Shown: positions 1-6,257 of the stretch, piece by piece
How the letters are laid out: each line of letters starts with the position of its first letter
How positions within the stretch are numbered: the first letter of the stretch is position 1
Assembly (NCBI GenBank): GCA_016764955.1
Contig: JAESQZ010000111.1
Span: 1-7,546 of the forward strand
Length of the DNA: 7,546 nucleotides
From: Deltaproteobacteria bacterium
GTDB lineage: Bacteria > Myxococcota > UBA727 > JABDBI01
Direction of reading: 5' to 3'
Notes under the pieces: model-generated
What the model saw: the letters and a program-made list of their open reading frames with translations, nothing else
What the model was told of the DNA's origin: nothing
Databases searched by the model: none
Program-made: the position numbers and the translations under genes

Positions 1-437
1 AAAAGCGTTGGAACAGAGGGGCCGTAAACATCAGCATCTAATAGCCCTGTTCGACAACCAAGTTTTGCCAAAGCCTGAGCAAGATTCGCAGCCACGGTGC
101 TTTTGCCAACTCCACCTTTGCCTGAGACTACCAAAATCACATTACGAACATCGGCAATGCCTTCTTTCTTAATGCTCTGCTTCACAGCCGGCTGAACTTC
201 AGCAAAGACATTAAGCTCAACTTCCATACCAGCAGGCGTTAATAAAATGGCAGCCTCTTTTACCTTAGCGGCACACTCACGCTCACTACGCAGCGCGAAA
301 GTAGGCAGCACAAGATCTACCTGGAATTTGGAGTTAATTTTTTCTGCACGTTTTATCCAGCCCAGTTCAGCAACACTTTTGCCAAATTCGGGGACAATAA
401 TTTCTTCGCAGGCACTCAAAAGCTTGTTTTTAAGCAT
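1..437 (-). CDS. mrp: Mrp/ApbC-family P-loop iron-sulfur carrier ATPase, 3' part outside window
   Basis: Reading the minus strand from the ATG at 437 gives 145 codons open to the window edge, so this is the N-terminal part of the protein. Residues about 5-85 resemble the DUF59/MIP18-like domain (VPEFGKSVAELGW, then LVLPTFALRSERECAAKVK, then ILLTPAGMEVEL). After a short linker comes the deviant Walker A loop SGKGGVGKST (residues 105-114, signature Lys107), then GLLDADVYGPSVPTL (131-145). That order is the Mrp/ApbC/NBP35 arrangement, and the DADxYGPS motif separates it from ParA and MinD. Family knowledge: these cytosolic ATPases bind and transfer Fe-S clusters. The C-terminal CxxC that binds the cluster would lie beyond the window. 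No good Shine-Dalgarno precedes the ATG, and no other in-frame start fits better. It is divergent from the dehydrogenase gene across 64 bases. Confidence 0.93.
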   Translation of the reverse strand, partial: MLKNKLLSACEEIIVPEFGKSVAELGWIKRAEKINSKFQVDLVLPTFALRSERECAAKVKEAAILLTPAGMEVELNVFAEVQPAVKQSIKKEGIADVRNVILVVSGKGGVGKSTVAANLAQALAKLGCRTGLLDADVYGPSVPTL

Positions 438-501
438 AAACGACTGGTATCAACCATTTGACCGATATTCAAGCTCCTACCTTCAAATGTAGACTAAATT
501 G
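438..501. promoter_or_regulatory. Divergent intergenic region between mrp and the dehydrogenase gene
   Basis: These 64 bases separate two divergent start codons, so promoters for both genes are expected here or overlapping the gene starts. On the plus strand TTGACC at 458-463 resembles a -35 box, but no convincing -10 follows at 16-18 bases. On the minus strand TTGAAT and TACCAG are 17 bases apart, but the second is a poor -10 and lies very close to the ATG. Neither start has a recognisable Shine-Dalgarno. The promoter role is inferred from gene orientation only. Confidence 0.3.
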
Positions 502-1770
502 ATGAAACCCGTTATTTCGGTCTTGGGATTGGGCTATGTAGGCCTACCACTTGCAGTAGCATTCTCGAAGCATTACAGAGTAATTGGCTTTGATATCAAA
601 ACAAGCCGAGTTGCTGAGCTACAAGCCGGCTTAGATCGAACTGGCGAAGTTACGTCAGATGTTCTGCATAATAAAAATTTAAGTCTTCATTCGGATCCAG
701 AAGCACTAGAAGGTGCCAATTTTCACATTGTGACGGTCCCTACGCCAATTGATAGTGCAAAAAAACCCAATATTTCAAATCTCATCAAAGCCAGTGAAAC
801 CATTGGGCAATATTTGCAAAAAAATCATACTGTCGTCTATGAATCTACTGTCTATCCTGGTCTAACAGAAGAAGACTGCTTGCCAATTTTGGAATGCATC
901 TCAGGTCTTAAAGCCGGCCAAGATTTTAAGCTTGGATATTCACCTGAACGGATCAACCCAGGCGATAAAGAACATACGCTCGAAAAAATCACCAAAGTAG
1001 TATCTGGCTTAACGTCAGAAAATCTTGAGTATATCTCTAGTATTTATGGCAAGGTGATTAGTGTTGGGCTTTATCAAGCACCTAGTATTAAAATCGCAGA
1101 AGCTGCAAAAGTCCTCGAAAACACGCAGCGCGACCTAAACGTTGCTTTGATGAACGAGCTTGCGATTATTTGCCACAGGATGCAAATCGACACTTCAGAA
1201 GTTCTGAAAGCTGCTGGAAGCAAATGGAATTTTCTTCCATTCAAACCAGGCCTTGTCGGCGGACATTGTATTGGTGTGGATCCGTACTACTTGACCTATA
1301 AGGCGGAGCAGCTTGGATATCATCCAGATGTCATCTTGGCTGGCAGGCGGATCAATGATCAAATGGGCTCCTATATTGCCAATCAGATCATCTGCACAAT
1401 GATACAAGAAGAGATCCCTCTTAAGAATGCCCAAGTGGGTGTCTTAGGAGTAACCTTCAAAGAAAATTGCCCTGATATTCGAAACAGCAAAGTAATTGAT
1501 ATCATTGAGGCATTTAATCGCCTTGGGATTCAAACACACCTCCATGATCCATTAGCTAATAAAAGAGAAGTATTTGAAGAGTATGGCATCGAGCTTTTAG
1601 ACTGGAACCAAATTCCAGCCTGCAATGCTCTCGTTATGGCAGTCGGACATGAACAATATCGTTTGCTGCCATACGAAGCTTATGCGCAAAAGTTGACGCC
1701 TGATGGAATTGTGGCCGACATCAAGGGAGTCTTGGATTCAAATTGTAAGCTGAAAATATGGAGGCTTTAA
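502..1770 (+). CDS. Nucleotide-sugar dehydrogenase, TviB/VipA (UDP-GlcNAc 6-dehydrogenase) type
   Basis: The 422-residue product is a complete UDP-glucose/GDP-mannose dehydrogenase family protein of normal length. The N-terminal Rossmann motif GLGYVGLP is at residues 9-16. VTVPTPID (78-85) and YESTVYPG (113-120) follow. The central helix carries EAAKVLENTQRDLN with the conserved Lys (about 203). The catalytic Cys256 lies in GGHCIGVDPYYL, and the C-terminal NAD-sugar domain begins near VLGVTFKENCPDIRNSKV (about 314-331). The KENCPDIRNSKV signature and overall pattern fit the TviB/VipA branch, which performs two NAD+-dependent oxidations of UDP-HexNAc to the uronic acid. The exact sugar is inferred, and UDP-glucose remains possible. 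An ATG at 502 is preferred over the adjacent TTG at 499, and an in-frame TAG at 490-492 blocks any longer start. No clear Shine-Dalgarno is visible. It is the first gene of a tight pair with the epimerase. Confidence 0.92.
   Translation: MKPVISVLGLGYVGLPLAVAFSKHYRVIGFDIKTSRVAELQAGLDRTGEVTSDVLHNKNLSLHSDPEALEGANFHIVTVPTPIDSAKKPNISNLIKASETIGQYLQKNHTVVYESTVYPGLTEEDCLPILECISGLKAGQDFKLGYSPERINPGDKEHTLEKITKVVSGLTSENLEYISSIYGKVISVGLYQAPSIKIAEAAKVLENTQRDLNVALMNELAIICHRMQIDTSEVLKAAGSKWNFLPFKPGLVGGHCIGVDPYYLTYKAEQLGYHPDVILAGRRINDQMGSYIANQIICTMIQEEIPLKNAQVGVLGVTFKENCPDIRNSKVIDIIEAFNRLGIQTHLHDPLANKREVFEEYGIELLDWNQIPACNALVMAVGHEQYRLLPYEAYAQKLTPDGIVADIKGVLDSNCKLKIWRL
1760..1764 (+). promoter_or_regulatory. 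Shine-Dalgarno GGAGG for the epimerase gene
   Basis: GGAGG lies inside the last codons of the dehydrogenase gene, seven bases before the ATG at 1772. The upstream stop (TAA, 1768-1770) ends one base before that ATG, so the two genes are very probably co-transcribed and translationally linked. Confidence 0.8.
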
Positions 1771-1771
1771 T

Positions 1772-2791
1772 ATGCGCATTTGCGTAACTGGCGCAGCTGG
1801 TTTTATTGGCGCTGCTCTTTCTGAGCGATTGCTTAAAAAAGGGCACGAAATTGTTGGGATTGATAATCTGAATGATTATTATAGCCCGGAGCTTAAAAAG
1901 GCTCGGCTAAAGAGGCTGGAAGAGGCTGTCATCCCGGGCTTGACCCGGGATCCAGTACTGGACCCCGGCTCGGGGGGCGGGGTGACGTGGAGATTCCAAA
2001 AAATCGACCTCAGTGATCGCAGTTCTATGGAAAAGTTCTTTGGAGAAAATCAATTTGACATTGTCGTCAATCTAGCTGCCCAAGCAGGCGTACGCCATAG
2101 TGTCACTCACCCTCATGATTATATTAATTCAAATCTTGTAGGCTTCTTAAATGTTTTAGAAGGCTGTAGGCGCTCGAGCGTTAAACACCTTGTTTACGCT
2201 TCAACAAGCTCTGTTTACGGGACAAGTAAAAACTATCCATTTTCTGAGAGCAACCCTGCTGATACGCCCATCTCGCTATATGCAGCAACTAAGAGATCCA
2301 ACGAACTCATGGCTCATGCTTATCAGCATTTATATAGCTTCAAAACAACAGGTGTACGCTTTTTCACTGTTTATGGCCCATGGGGCAGGCCAGATATGGC
2401 TCTTTATCGCTTTACCCAAAACATATTCGAAGAAAAGCCCATCGATGTTTATAACCAAGGCTATATGGTCAGAAACTTTACTTATATTGATGACGTCGTT
2501 GAGGGTCTCGTACGGCTTATTCAAAAACCAGCTGAAAACTTTCGGGTACTTAATCTAGGTAATCCACAAAGCACCCCCCTTATGGATTATATTACTGAGA
2601 TTGAAAAAAACATCGGCAAAAAAGCCATCTTGAATCTTTTGCCGATGCAGCCAGGAGACGTGGCACAAAATCCTGCTGACACGCATCGAATGGCAGAAGA
2701 AACAGGCTTTGTGCCACAAACTTCAATTCAAACTGGAATCAAGAACTTTGTAGACTGGTATCGAGACTACAGTTTGTCACCCCGGGCTTGA
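1772..2791 (+). CDS. NAD-dependent epimerase, UDP-glucuronate 4-epimerase (LpsL/CapI) type, with an inserted repeat peptide
   Basis: The 339-residue product is an extended short-chain dehydrogenase/epimerase. It shows TGAAGFIG (residues 6-13), GIDNLNDYYSPELKKARL (29-46), LAAQAGVRHS (101-110), the catalytic Ser/Thr region YASTSSVYG (142-150) and YAATK (Tyr170, Lys174). FFTVYGPWGRPDMA (197-210) and NLLPMQPGDV (288-297) are hallmarks of the UDP-glucuronate 4-epimerase group. The expected reaction interconverts gluco- and galacto-configured UDP-uronic acids, which fits the dehydrogenase one base upstream. Residues 53-72 (VIPGLTRDP through GGGVT) have no place in the family. They sit between the helix ending LEE and the strand beginning WRFQKIDL, and are encoded by a palindromic repeat. 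The last residues, SPRA, and the TGA stop come from a second copy of that repeat, so the native C-terminus was altered. The active-site residues are intact, so activity is plausible. Confidence 0.92.
   Translation: MRICVTGAAGFIGAALSERLLKKGHEIVGIDNLNDYYSPELKKARLKRLEEAVIPGLTRDPVLDPGSGGGVTWRFQKIDLSDRSSMEKFFGENQFDIVVNLAAQAGVRHSVTHPHDYINSNLVGFLNVLEGCRRSSVKHLVYASTSSVYGTSKNYPFSESNPADTPISLYAATKRSNELMAHAYQHLYSFKTTGVRFFTVYGPWGRPDMALYRFTQNIFEEKPIDVYNQGYMVRNFTYIDDVVEGLVRLIQKPAENFRVLNLGNPQSTPLMDYITEIEKNIGKKAILNLLPMQPGDVAQNPADTHRMAEETGFVPQTSIQTGIKNFVDWYRDYSLSPRA
1928..1986 (+). repeat. Interspersed palindromic repeat, copy 1, inside the epimerase reading frame
   Basis: A 59-base GC-rich element bounded by GTCAT and GTGAC. 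The left hairpin has an 8-bp perfect stem (1931-1938 with 1944-1951) and the loop CTTGA. The centre CCAGTACTGG (1952-1961) is a perfect palindrome. The right hairpin pairs ACCCCG (1962-1967) with CGGGGT (1978-1983). Its left arm nearly matches 2776-2806 and, on the other strand, 6751-6781. The frame is preserved: 20 codons (1928-1987) read VIPGLTRDP through VT in an otherwise standard epimerase. Confidence 0.93.
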
Positions 2792-2840
2792 CCCGGGGTC
2801 CAGTAATTTTGCTGGATCCCGGCTCGGAGGCCGGGATGAC
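2776..2840 (+). repeat. Interspersed palindromic repeat, copy 2, at the end of the epimerase gene and between convergent genes
   Basis: A 65-base imperfect palindrome bounded by GTCAC and ATGAC. It comprises a 7-bp hairpin (2780-2786 with 2792-2798, loop CTTGA) and an 8-bp hairpin (2816-2823 with 2830-2837, loop TCGGAG) joined by CCAG...CTGG. It provides the epimerase stop (TGA, 2789-2791) in the first loop, and ends one base before the stop codon of the opposing chelatase-like gene (2842-2844). No T-tract follows on either strand, so it is not a canonical intrinsic terminator. It could still shield both converging mRNA 3' ends. Confidence 0.92.
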
Positions 2841-2841
2841 A

Positions 2842-3333
2842 CTACGACGCGCAGTCTGCCAAAAAACCAGCGACTTTATCGAGATTAAATGGCCAGGGAT
2901 AATGCAGCTCAATCTGCGGGTATTTTTTTTGCAAGTCTTCAACAATTTCTGGAATCTCAAATTCCGAGTGCACACCACCTGGCGTCAGCATCGTGCTCAA
3001 CAAAGTAATATGTGTGAATTTTTGGCCAACCAATTCAGACACTGCTTGCTCAATACTCGGGCCACAAAACTCGTTATAAGCAACCACAAGCTTTGTGTCT
3101 GCTAGTTTTGGCTGCAAGTGCTTAGCAATAGCCTGAGTTCCAAAACAAAAGGGATCATTCTTAAGCGTTCTAGGCCAAGTTCGAATCTCTTCATCTAACA
3201 CACGCTCTTCTTCGGTCATGGGAGTGGCCGTACGTTGACGCTGTGATTCGAGCATTTTCAGACGACTTACTTTTTCGGGCGAATAATCTTTTGGAATTCC
3301 ACCATGCCCAACTAAGACAACTGCATTTTTCAT
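2842..3333 (-). CDS. CbiX/SirB-like chelatase-domain protein, substrate unknown
   Basis: The 163-residue product begins with a strand and VGHGG (residues 8-12, His10) and has a second motif, TPGGVHSEFEIPEIVEDL (117-134, His122). These match the two metal-binding histidine regions of the CbiX/SirB class II chelatases, which insert Co2+ or Fe2+ into sirohydrochlorin. YNEFCGPSIEQA (86-97) lies between them. Between the first His motif and the FGTQAIAKHL helix (64-73) is a charged stretch of roughly 45 residues, PKDYSPEKVSRLK through TWPRTLKNDP, longer than the usual short loop of CbiX. This suggests a divergent subfamily. No cobalamin or siroheme gene is nearby, so the reaction is not assigned. 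The start ATG overlaps the AmpG-like gene's stop (ATGA) and has a GAGGAA Shine-Dalgarno, indicating translational coupling. It is the last gene of the pyrG operon. Confidence 0.8.
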   Translation of the reverse strand: MKNAVVLVGHGGIPKDYSPEKVSRLKMLESQRQRTATPMTEEERVLDEEIRTWPRTLKNDPFCFGTQAIAKHLQPKLADTKLVVAYNEFCGPSIEQAVSELVGQKFTHITLLSTMLTPGGVHSEFEIPEIVEDLQKKYPQIELHYPWPFNLDKVAGFLADCAS

Positions 3334-4559
3334 AGATGTTCCTCATTCCTCATTAAGTAGAGCAGCAATAAAAGAGCTGGCATCGCAACCAGCATAGAGA
3401 CAGAAAAATAGATCGGCCAACTTAGCGAATCAGCCAAAATACCAGCAGGTGAAGCCAAAAAGGTTCTACCCACCGCTGTCAGCGAGGACAGTAGGGCGTA
3501 TTGCGTTGCTGTAAAGGCGGTGTGGCAAAGCTTAGATAAGTAAGCAACGAGAGCAACTGTACCCATTCCGCCTGTTACGTTTTCAACTGCAATGGTGAAA
3601 ACCAATAAACTAACGTCGTAACCGACATAAGCCTGAAGCACAAAAACCAAATTTGAAAGCATTTGGAGAACTCCGCAAACAAAAAGTGCTTTCAAAATCC
3701 CTAAGCGAGCAACAATCCATCCGCCTACGAAAGCACCAAACAACATGGCAGCAACTCCAAAGATCTTAGTAATATTGGCAATCTCTATTTTGGAAAATCC
3801 TGTAGCCAGATAAAATGGACTTGTCATATTGGAAATAAAGGCATCACCCAGTTTGTACAAAACGACAAAAACCAAGATCCAAGCCCAGTCTGTGCGCTTA
3901 ATAAAATCTAGAAACGGCGCCACCGCTGCCTCATAGAACCAGTTATGTCCTTCTTGGCCAGATGTAATAGGCTCTAGCGGTTCTTTGCCAAAAAGCGTTG
4001 CGAAAACGCCTACCAGCATGAACAAAGCCATCCATTGATAAACAACAGGCCAAGGAAAATAAGCAGCTAAATAAAGAGCACCAGCGCCAGATACTAGCAT
4101 TCCAATGCGATAACCAAATACAACTGTAGCTGCACCTGCACCGTAAGTTTCTTCTTCTAAAATATCCACCCGATAGGCATCGATCACAATATCTTGGGTT
4201 GCTGACAAAAATGCGACAACAAGCGCCAACCAAGCTGTCCACATCAAATTATCACTTGGATTAACAGTAGAAAGACTCCACAAAGCCATCAAAAGTAATA
4301 TTTGTGACAACAGCATCCAAGCACGCCTGCGCCCAAACCAACGGGTTAAACCAGGTAAACTAAGACGGTCAATCAAAGGAGACCAAAGAAATTTACAAGT
4401 ATAGGGGATCCCCACTAACGCAAATAAGCCAATGGCTGTGTAGCTTGTTCCTGACTCAGCCATCCAAAAAGTGAGCGTACTGGCTGTCAAAAGCAAGGGA
4501 AGGCCGCTTGAAAAGCCAAGCAGCAAGATGGTGAAGATACGTCTGTCTAAGTAGATCAC
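3330..4559 (-). CDS. ampG: AmpG-type muropeptide permease (MFS)
   Basis: The 409-residue product is hydrophobic throughout, with about 12 likely membrane segments. It carries AmpG signatures: LLGFSSGLPLLL (13-24), CKFLWSPLIDR (55-65), SATQDIVIDAYRVDIL (119-134) and ENVTGGMGTVALVAYLSKLC (326-345), followed by FTATQYALLSSL (349-360). Family knowledge: AmpG carries GlcNAc-anhydroMurNAc peptides from periplasm to cytoplasm for peptidoglycan recycling. The length suits short AmpG homologues rather than the longer E. coli protein. The start is GTG at 4559. An in-frame TAG five codons upstream (4574-4572) leaves no longer option, and an AGGA lies ten bases before the GTG. It begins 31 bases after pyrG and overlaps the next gene by four bases, so it is the middle gene of the operon. 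Nearest alternatives are other PAT-family (acetyl-CoA transporter-like) permeases. Confidence 0.9.
   Translation of the reverse strand: MIYLDRRIFTILLLGFSSGLPLLLTASTLTFWMAESGTSYTAIGLFALVGIPYTCKFLWSPLIDRLSLPGLTRWFGRRRAWMLLSQILLLMALWSLSTVNPSDNLMWTAWLALVVAFLSATQDIVIDAYRVDILEEETYGAGAATVVFGYRIGMLVSGAGALYLAAYFPWPVVYQWMALFMLVGVFATLFGKEPLEPITSGQEGHNWFYEAAVAPFLDFIKRTDWAWILVFVVLYKLGDAFISNMTSPFYLATGFSKIEIANITKIFGVAAMLFGAFVGGWIVARLGILKALFVCGVLQMLSNLVFVLQAYVGYDVSLLVFTIAVENVTGGMGTVALVAYLSKLCHTAFTATQYALLSSLTAVGRTFLASPAGILADSLSWPIYFSVSMLVAMPALLLLLYLMRNEEHL
3339..3344 (-). promoter_or_regulatory. Shine-Dalgarno GAGGAA for the chelatase-like gene
   Basis: On the minus strand GAGGAA lies five bases before the ATG at 3333, inside the last codons of the AmpG-like gene. 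A near-duplicate AATGAGGA occurs just upstream. With the ATGA stop/start overlap it fixes the start and supports coupled translation. Confidence 0.75.
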
Positions 4560-4590
4560 AAAAACAGAATCCTATAAGCGCCAGGTGTTT

Positions 4591-6192
4591 TCAAGACTTT
4601 GCTAAGCTTGCTTCTACAAAAGCCTTGAAAAGCGGATGGGGCTTAAGTGGCCTCGATAGAAACTCAGGATGGAACTGGCAAGCAATAAAGAACGGATGTT
4701 CTTTGAGTTCAAGCATCTCTACCAAATTACCATCTGGTGATAAGCCACTAAATACTAAACCAAGCTCTTGGAGCTGCTCCCGATAGGCATTATTGACTTC
4801 ATAGCGATGACGATGCCGCTCTTGAATCTCATCTTGCCCATAAACCCGATGTGCCAAACTGCCTTTTTGTAAAACACAAGGATAGTTTCCCAAACGCATC
4901 GTACCACCTTTTCGGCTAATACCACGCTGCTCAGCCATGGAGTAAACAACCTGGTGTTCCGCTTTAGAATCGAACTCTTCAGAAGTTGCACCCTTAATAG
5001 AAGCTTTATTCAACGCAAACTCAACTACTGCAATTTGAAGTCCCAAACAGATTCCGAAAAATGGAATATTATTTTCACGCGCATAGCGTACGGTTCCAAT
5101 TTTACCGAGGGTTCCGCGCTCCCCAAAACCACCGGGAACCAAAATACCTTGCAAGCCTGAAAGCTTAGCTTCAGCGCCTTCTTTCTCGATTTCTTCTGCA
5201 TCAATGTAATGACATATCACTTTAGAATGCGCTGCAATTCCCGCATGGATAAGAGCTTCGTTAATGCTTTTGTAGCTCTCAATCAAGTCAACATATTTGC
5301 CCACAACGCCAATATGGACCTCATGTTCAGGATTCTTGAAACGTTTAACAATCTCTTCCCAGGGGCCCATGTCTGGCTTTTTGGTCCAAATATTCAGGTG
5401 CTCCAGAATGATTTCACCAGTGCCCTCTGCTTTCAAAACCTGCGGGACTTCATAGATCGTGCTTAAGTCTGGACAACCCACAATAGCACGGGCCGGCACA
5501 TTGCAGAATAAAGATATCTTTGTCTTAAGATCCGGTGCTACCGGCTTTTCGCTTCTTAAAACCAGGAGATCTGGCTGAACCCCAAGTCCTAAGAGCTCTT
5601 TTACAGAGTGCTGGGTTGGTTTGGTCTTAACCTCACCGGCTGCATGAATTGTTGGCAAGTATGAAACATGGATATAGAAAGTGGATTCATGCCCCTCATC
5701 CTGACGCATCTGCCGAATGGCTTCAATAAAGGGCAATGACTCTATGTCACCGACTGTTCCACCAACCTCACACAACAGTATGTCGTGGTGTTCGCCTGCT
5801 GCTCGGATCGCTTTTTTAATCGCATCTGTAATATGAGGAATAACCTGAACGGTTTCGCCCAAGTAGCCGCCCTGCCTTTCTTTTTCGAGAACTTCTAAGT
5901 AAATTTGACCGGCGGTTTTGCTGTTAAGCCTCGACAAGCGAGTTGAGATATAACGCTCGTAATGCCCTAGATCTAAGTCTGTTTCGGCACCATCATCAGT
6001 CACGTAGACTTCACCGTGCTGGAAGGGGTTCATGGTTCCCGGATCTACATTAAGATACGGATCCAACTTTAACATGGAGATATCGAGCCCTCGGCTTTCG
6101 AGCAAAGCTCCAATTGAAGCTGAAGCTACGCCCTTTCCTAAGGAACTCACCACGCCGCCTGTAATAAAAATATACTTAGTTTTATGCGCCAT
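4591..6192 (-). CDS. pyrG: CTP synthase
   Basis: The 533-residue product is full length for CTP synthase. The N-terminal synthetase domain starts with KYIFITGGVVSSLGKGV (residues 6-22, P-loop) and contains LDPYLNVDPGTMNPFQHGEV (43-62), the acidic CEVGGTVGDIES (141-152) and KTKPTQHSV (189-197). The C-terminal class I glutamine amidotransferase domain (from about 292) carries VPGGFGERG (352-360), the nucleophile Cys382 in GICLGLQ and His508-Glu510 in FHPEF. The enzyme aminates UTP to CTP with ATP and glutamine in the cytosol, and every key residue seen is present. It is the first gene of the minus-strand operon with ampG and the chelatase-like gene. The Shine-Dalgarno is weak (GAG only). The MAHKTKYIF start is the normal family position. 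Confidence 0.98.
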   Translation of the reverse strand: MAHKTKYIFITGGVVSSLGKGVASASIGALLESRGLDISMLKLDPYLNVDPGTMNPFQHGEVYVTDDGAETDLDLGHYERYISTRLSRLNSKTAGQIYLEVLEKERQGGYLGETVQVIPHITDAIKKAIRAAGEHHDILLCEVGGTVGDIESLPFIEAIRQMRQDEGHESTFYIHVSYLPTIHAAGEVKTKPTQHSVKELLGLGVQPDLLVLRSEKPVAPDLKTKISLFCNVPARAIVGCPDLSTIYEVPQVLKAEGTGEIILEHLNIWTKKPDMGPWEEIVKRFKNPEHEVHIGVVGKYVDLIESYKSINEALIHAGIAAHSKVICHYIDAEEIEKEGAEAKLSGLQGILVPGGFGERGTLGKIGTVRYARENNIPFFGICLGLQIAVVEFALNKASIKGATSEEFDSKAEHQVVYSMAEQRGISRKGGTMRLGNYPCVLQKGSLAHRVYGQDEIQERHRHRYEVNNAYREQLQELGLVFSGLSPDGNLVEMLELKEHPFFIACQFHPEFLSRPLKPHPLFKAFVEASLAKS

Positions 6193-6257
6193 GGGGTCTC
6201 AGTTTCTCAGAGTTTTGCCTGATTGGCAAGAGCGCAGCTTTGTGCAAAGTGAGCAGA
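6193..6257. promoter_or_regulatory. Divergent intergenic region between pyrG and rsmE
   Basis: These 65 bases separate divergent start codons and should hold promoter elements for both. Two small inverted repeats are visible: TTGCC/GGCAA with a 5-base spacer (6215-6229) and CTTTG/CAAAG with a 2-base spacer (6238-6249). No convincing -35/-10 pair or attenuator hairpin with a T-tract could be picked on either strand. The regulatory role is inferred from position alone. Confidence 0.3.

Noticed and set aside
247..492. Plus-strand open frame of 81 codons at the left end
   Set aside because: It lies opposite the mrp gene, whose DUF59-like domain reads clearly on the minus strand, and its own product has no recognisable features.
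2776..2840. Intrinsic transcription terminator
   Set aside because: The hairpins are strong, but no T-run follows on either strand, and close copies occur inside genes. It is annotated as a repeat only.
2766..2845. ACTAC on both sides of repeat copy 2 as a target-site duplication
   Set aside because: The left ACTAC is five bases away from the element edge and five-base matches are common; copy 1 has no comparable flanking repeat.
2739..3105. Open frames on both strands across the repeat at 2776-2840
   Set aside because: They are antisense or out of frame to the epimerase and chelatase-like genes and gain length only from the low-stop GC-rich repeat.
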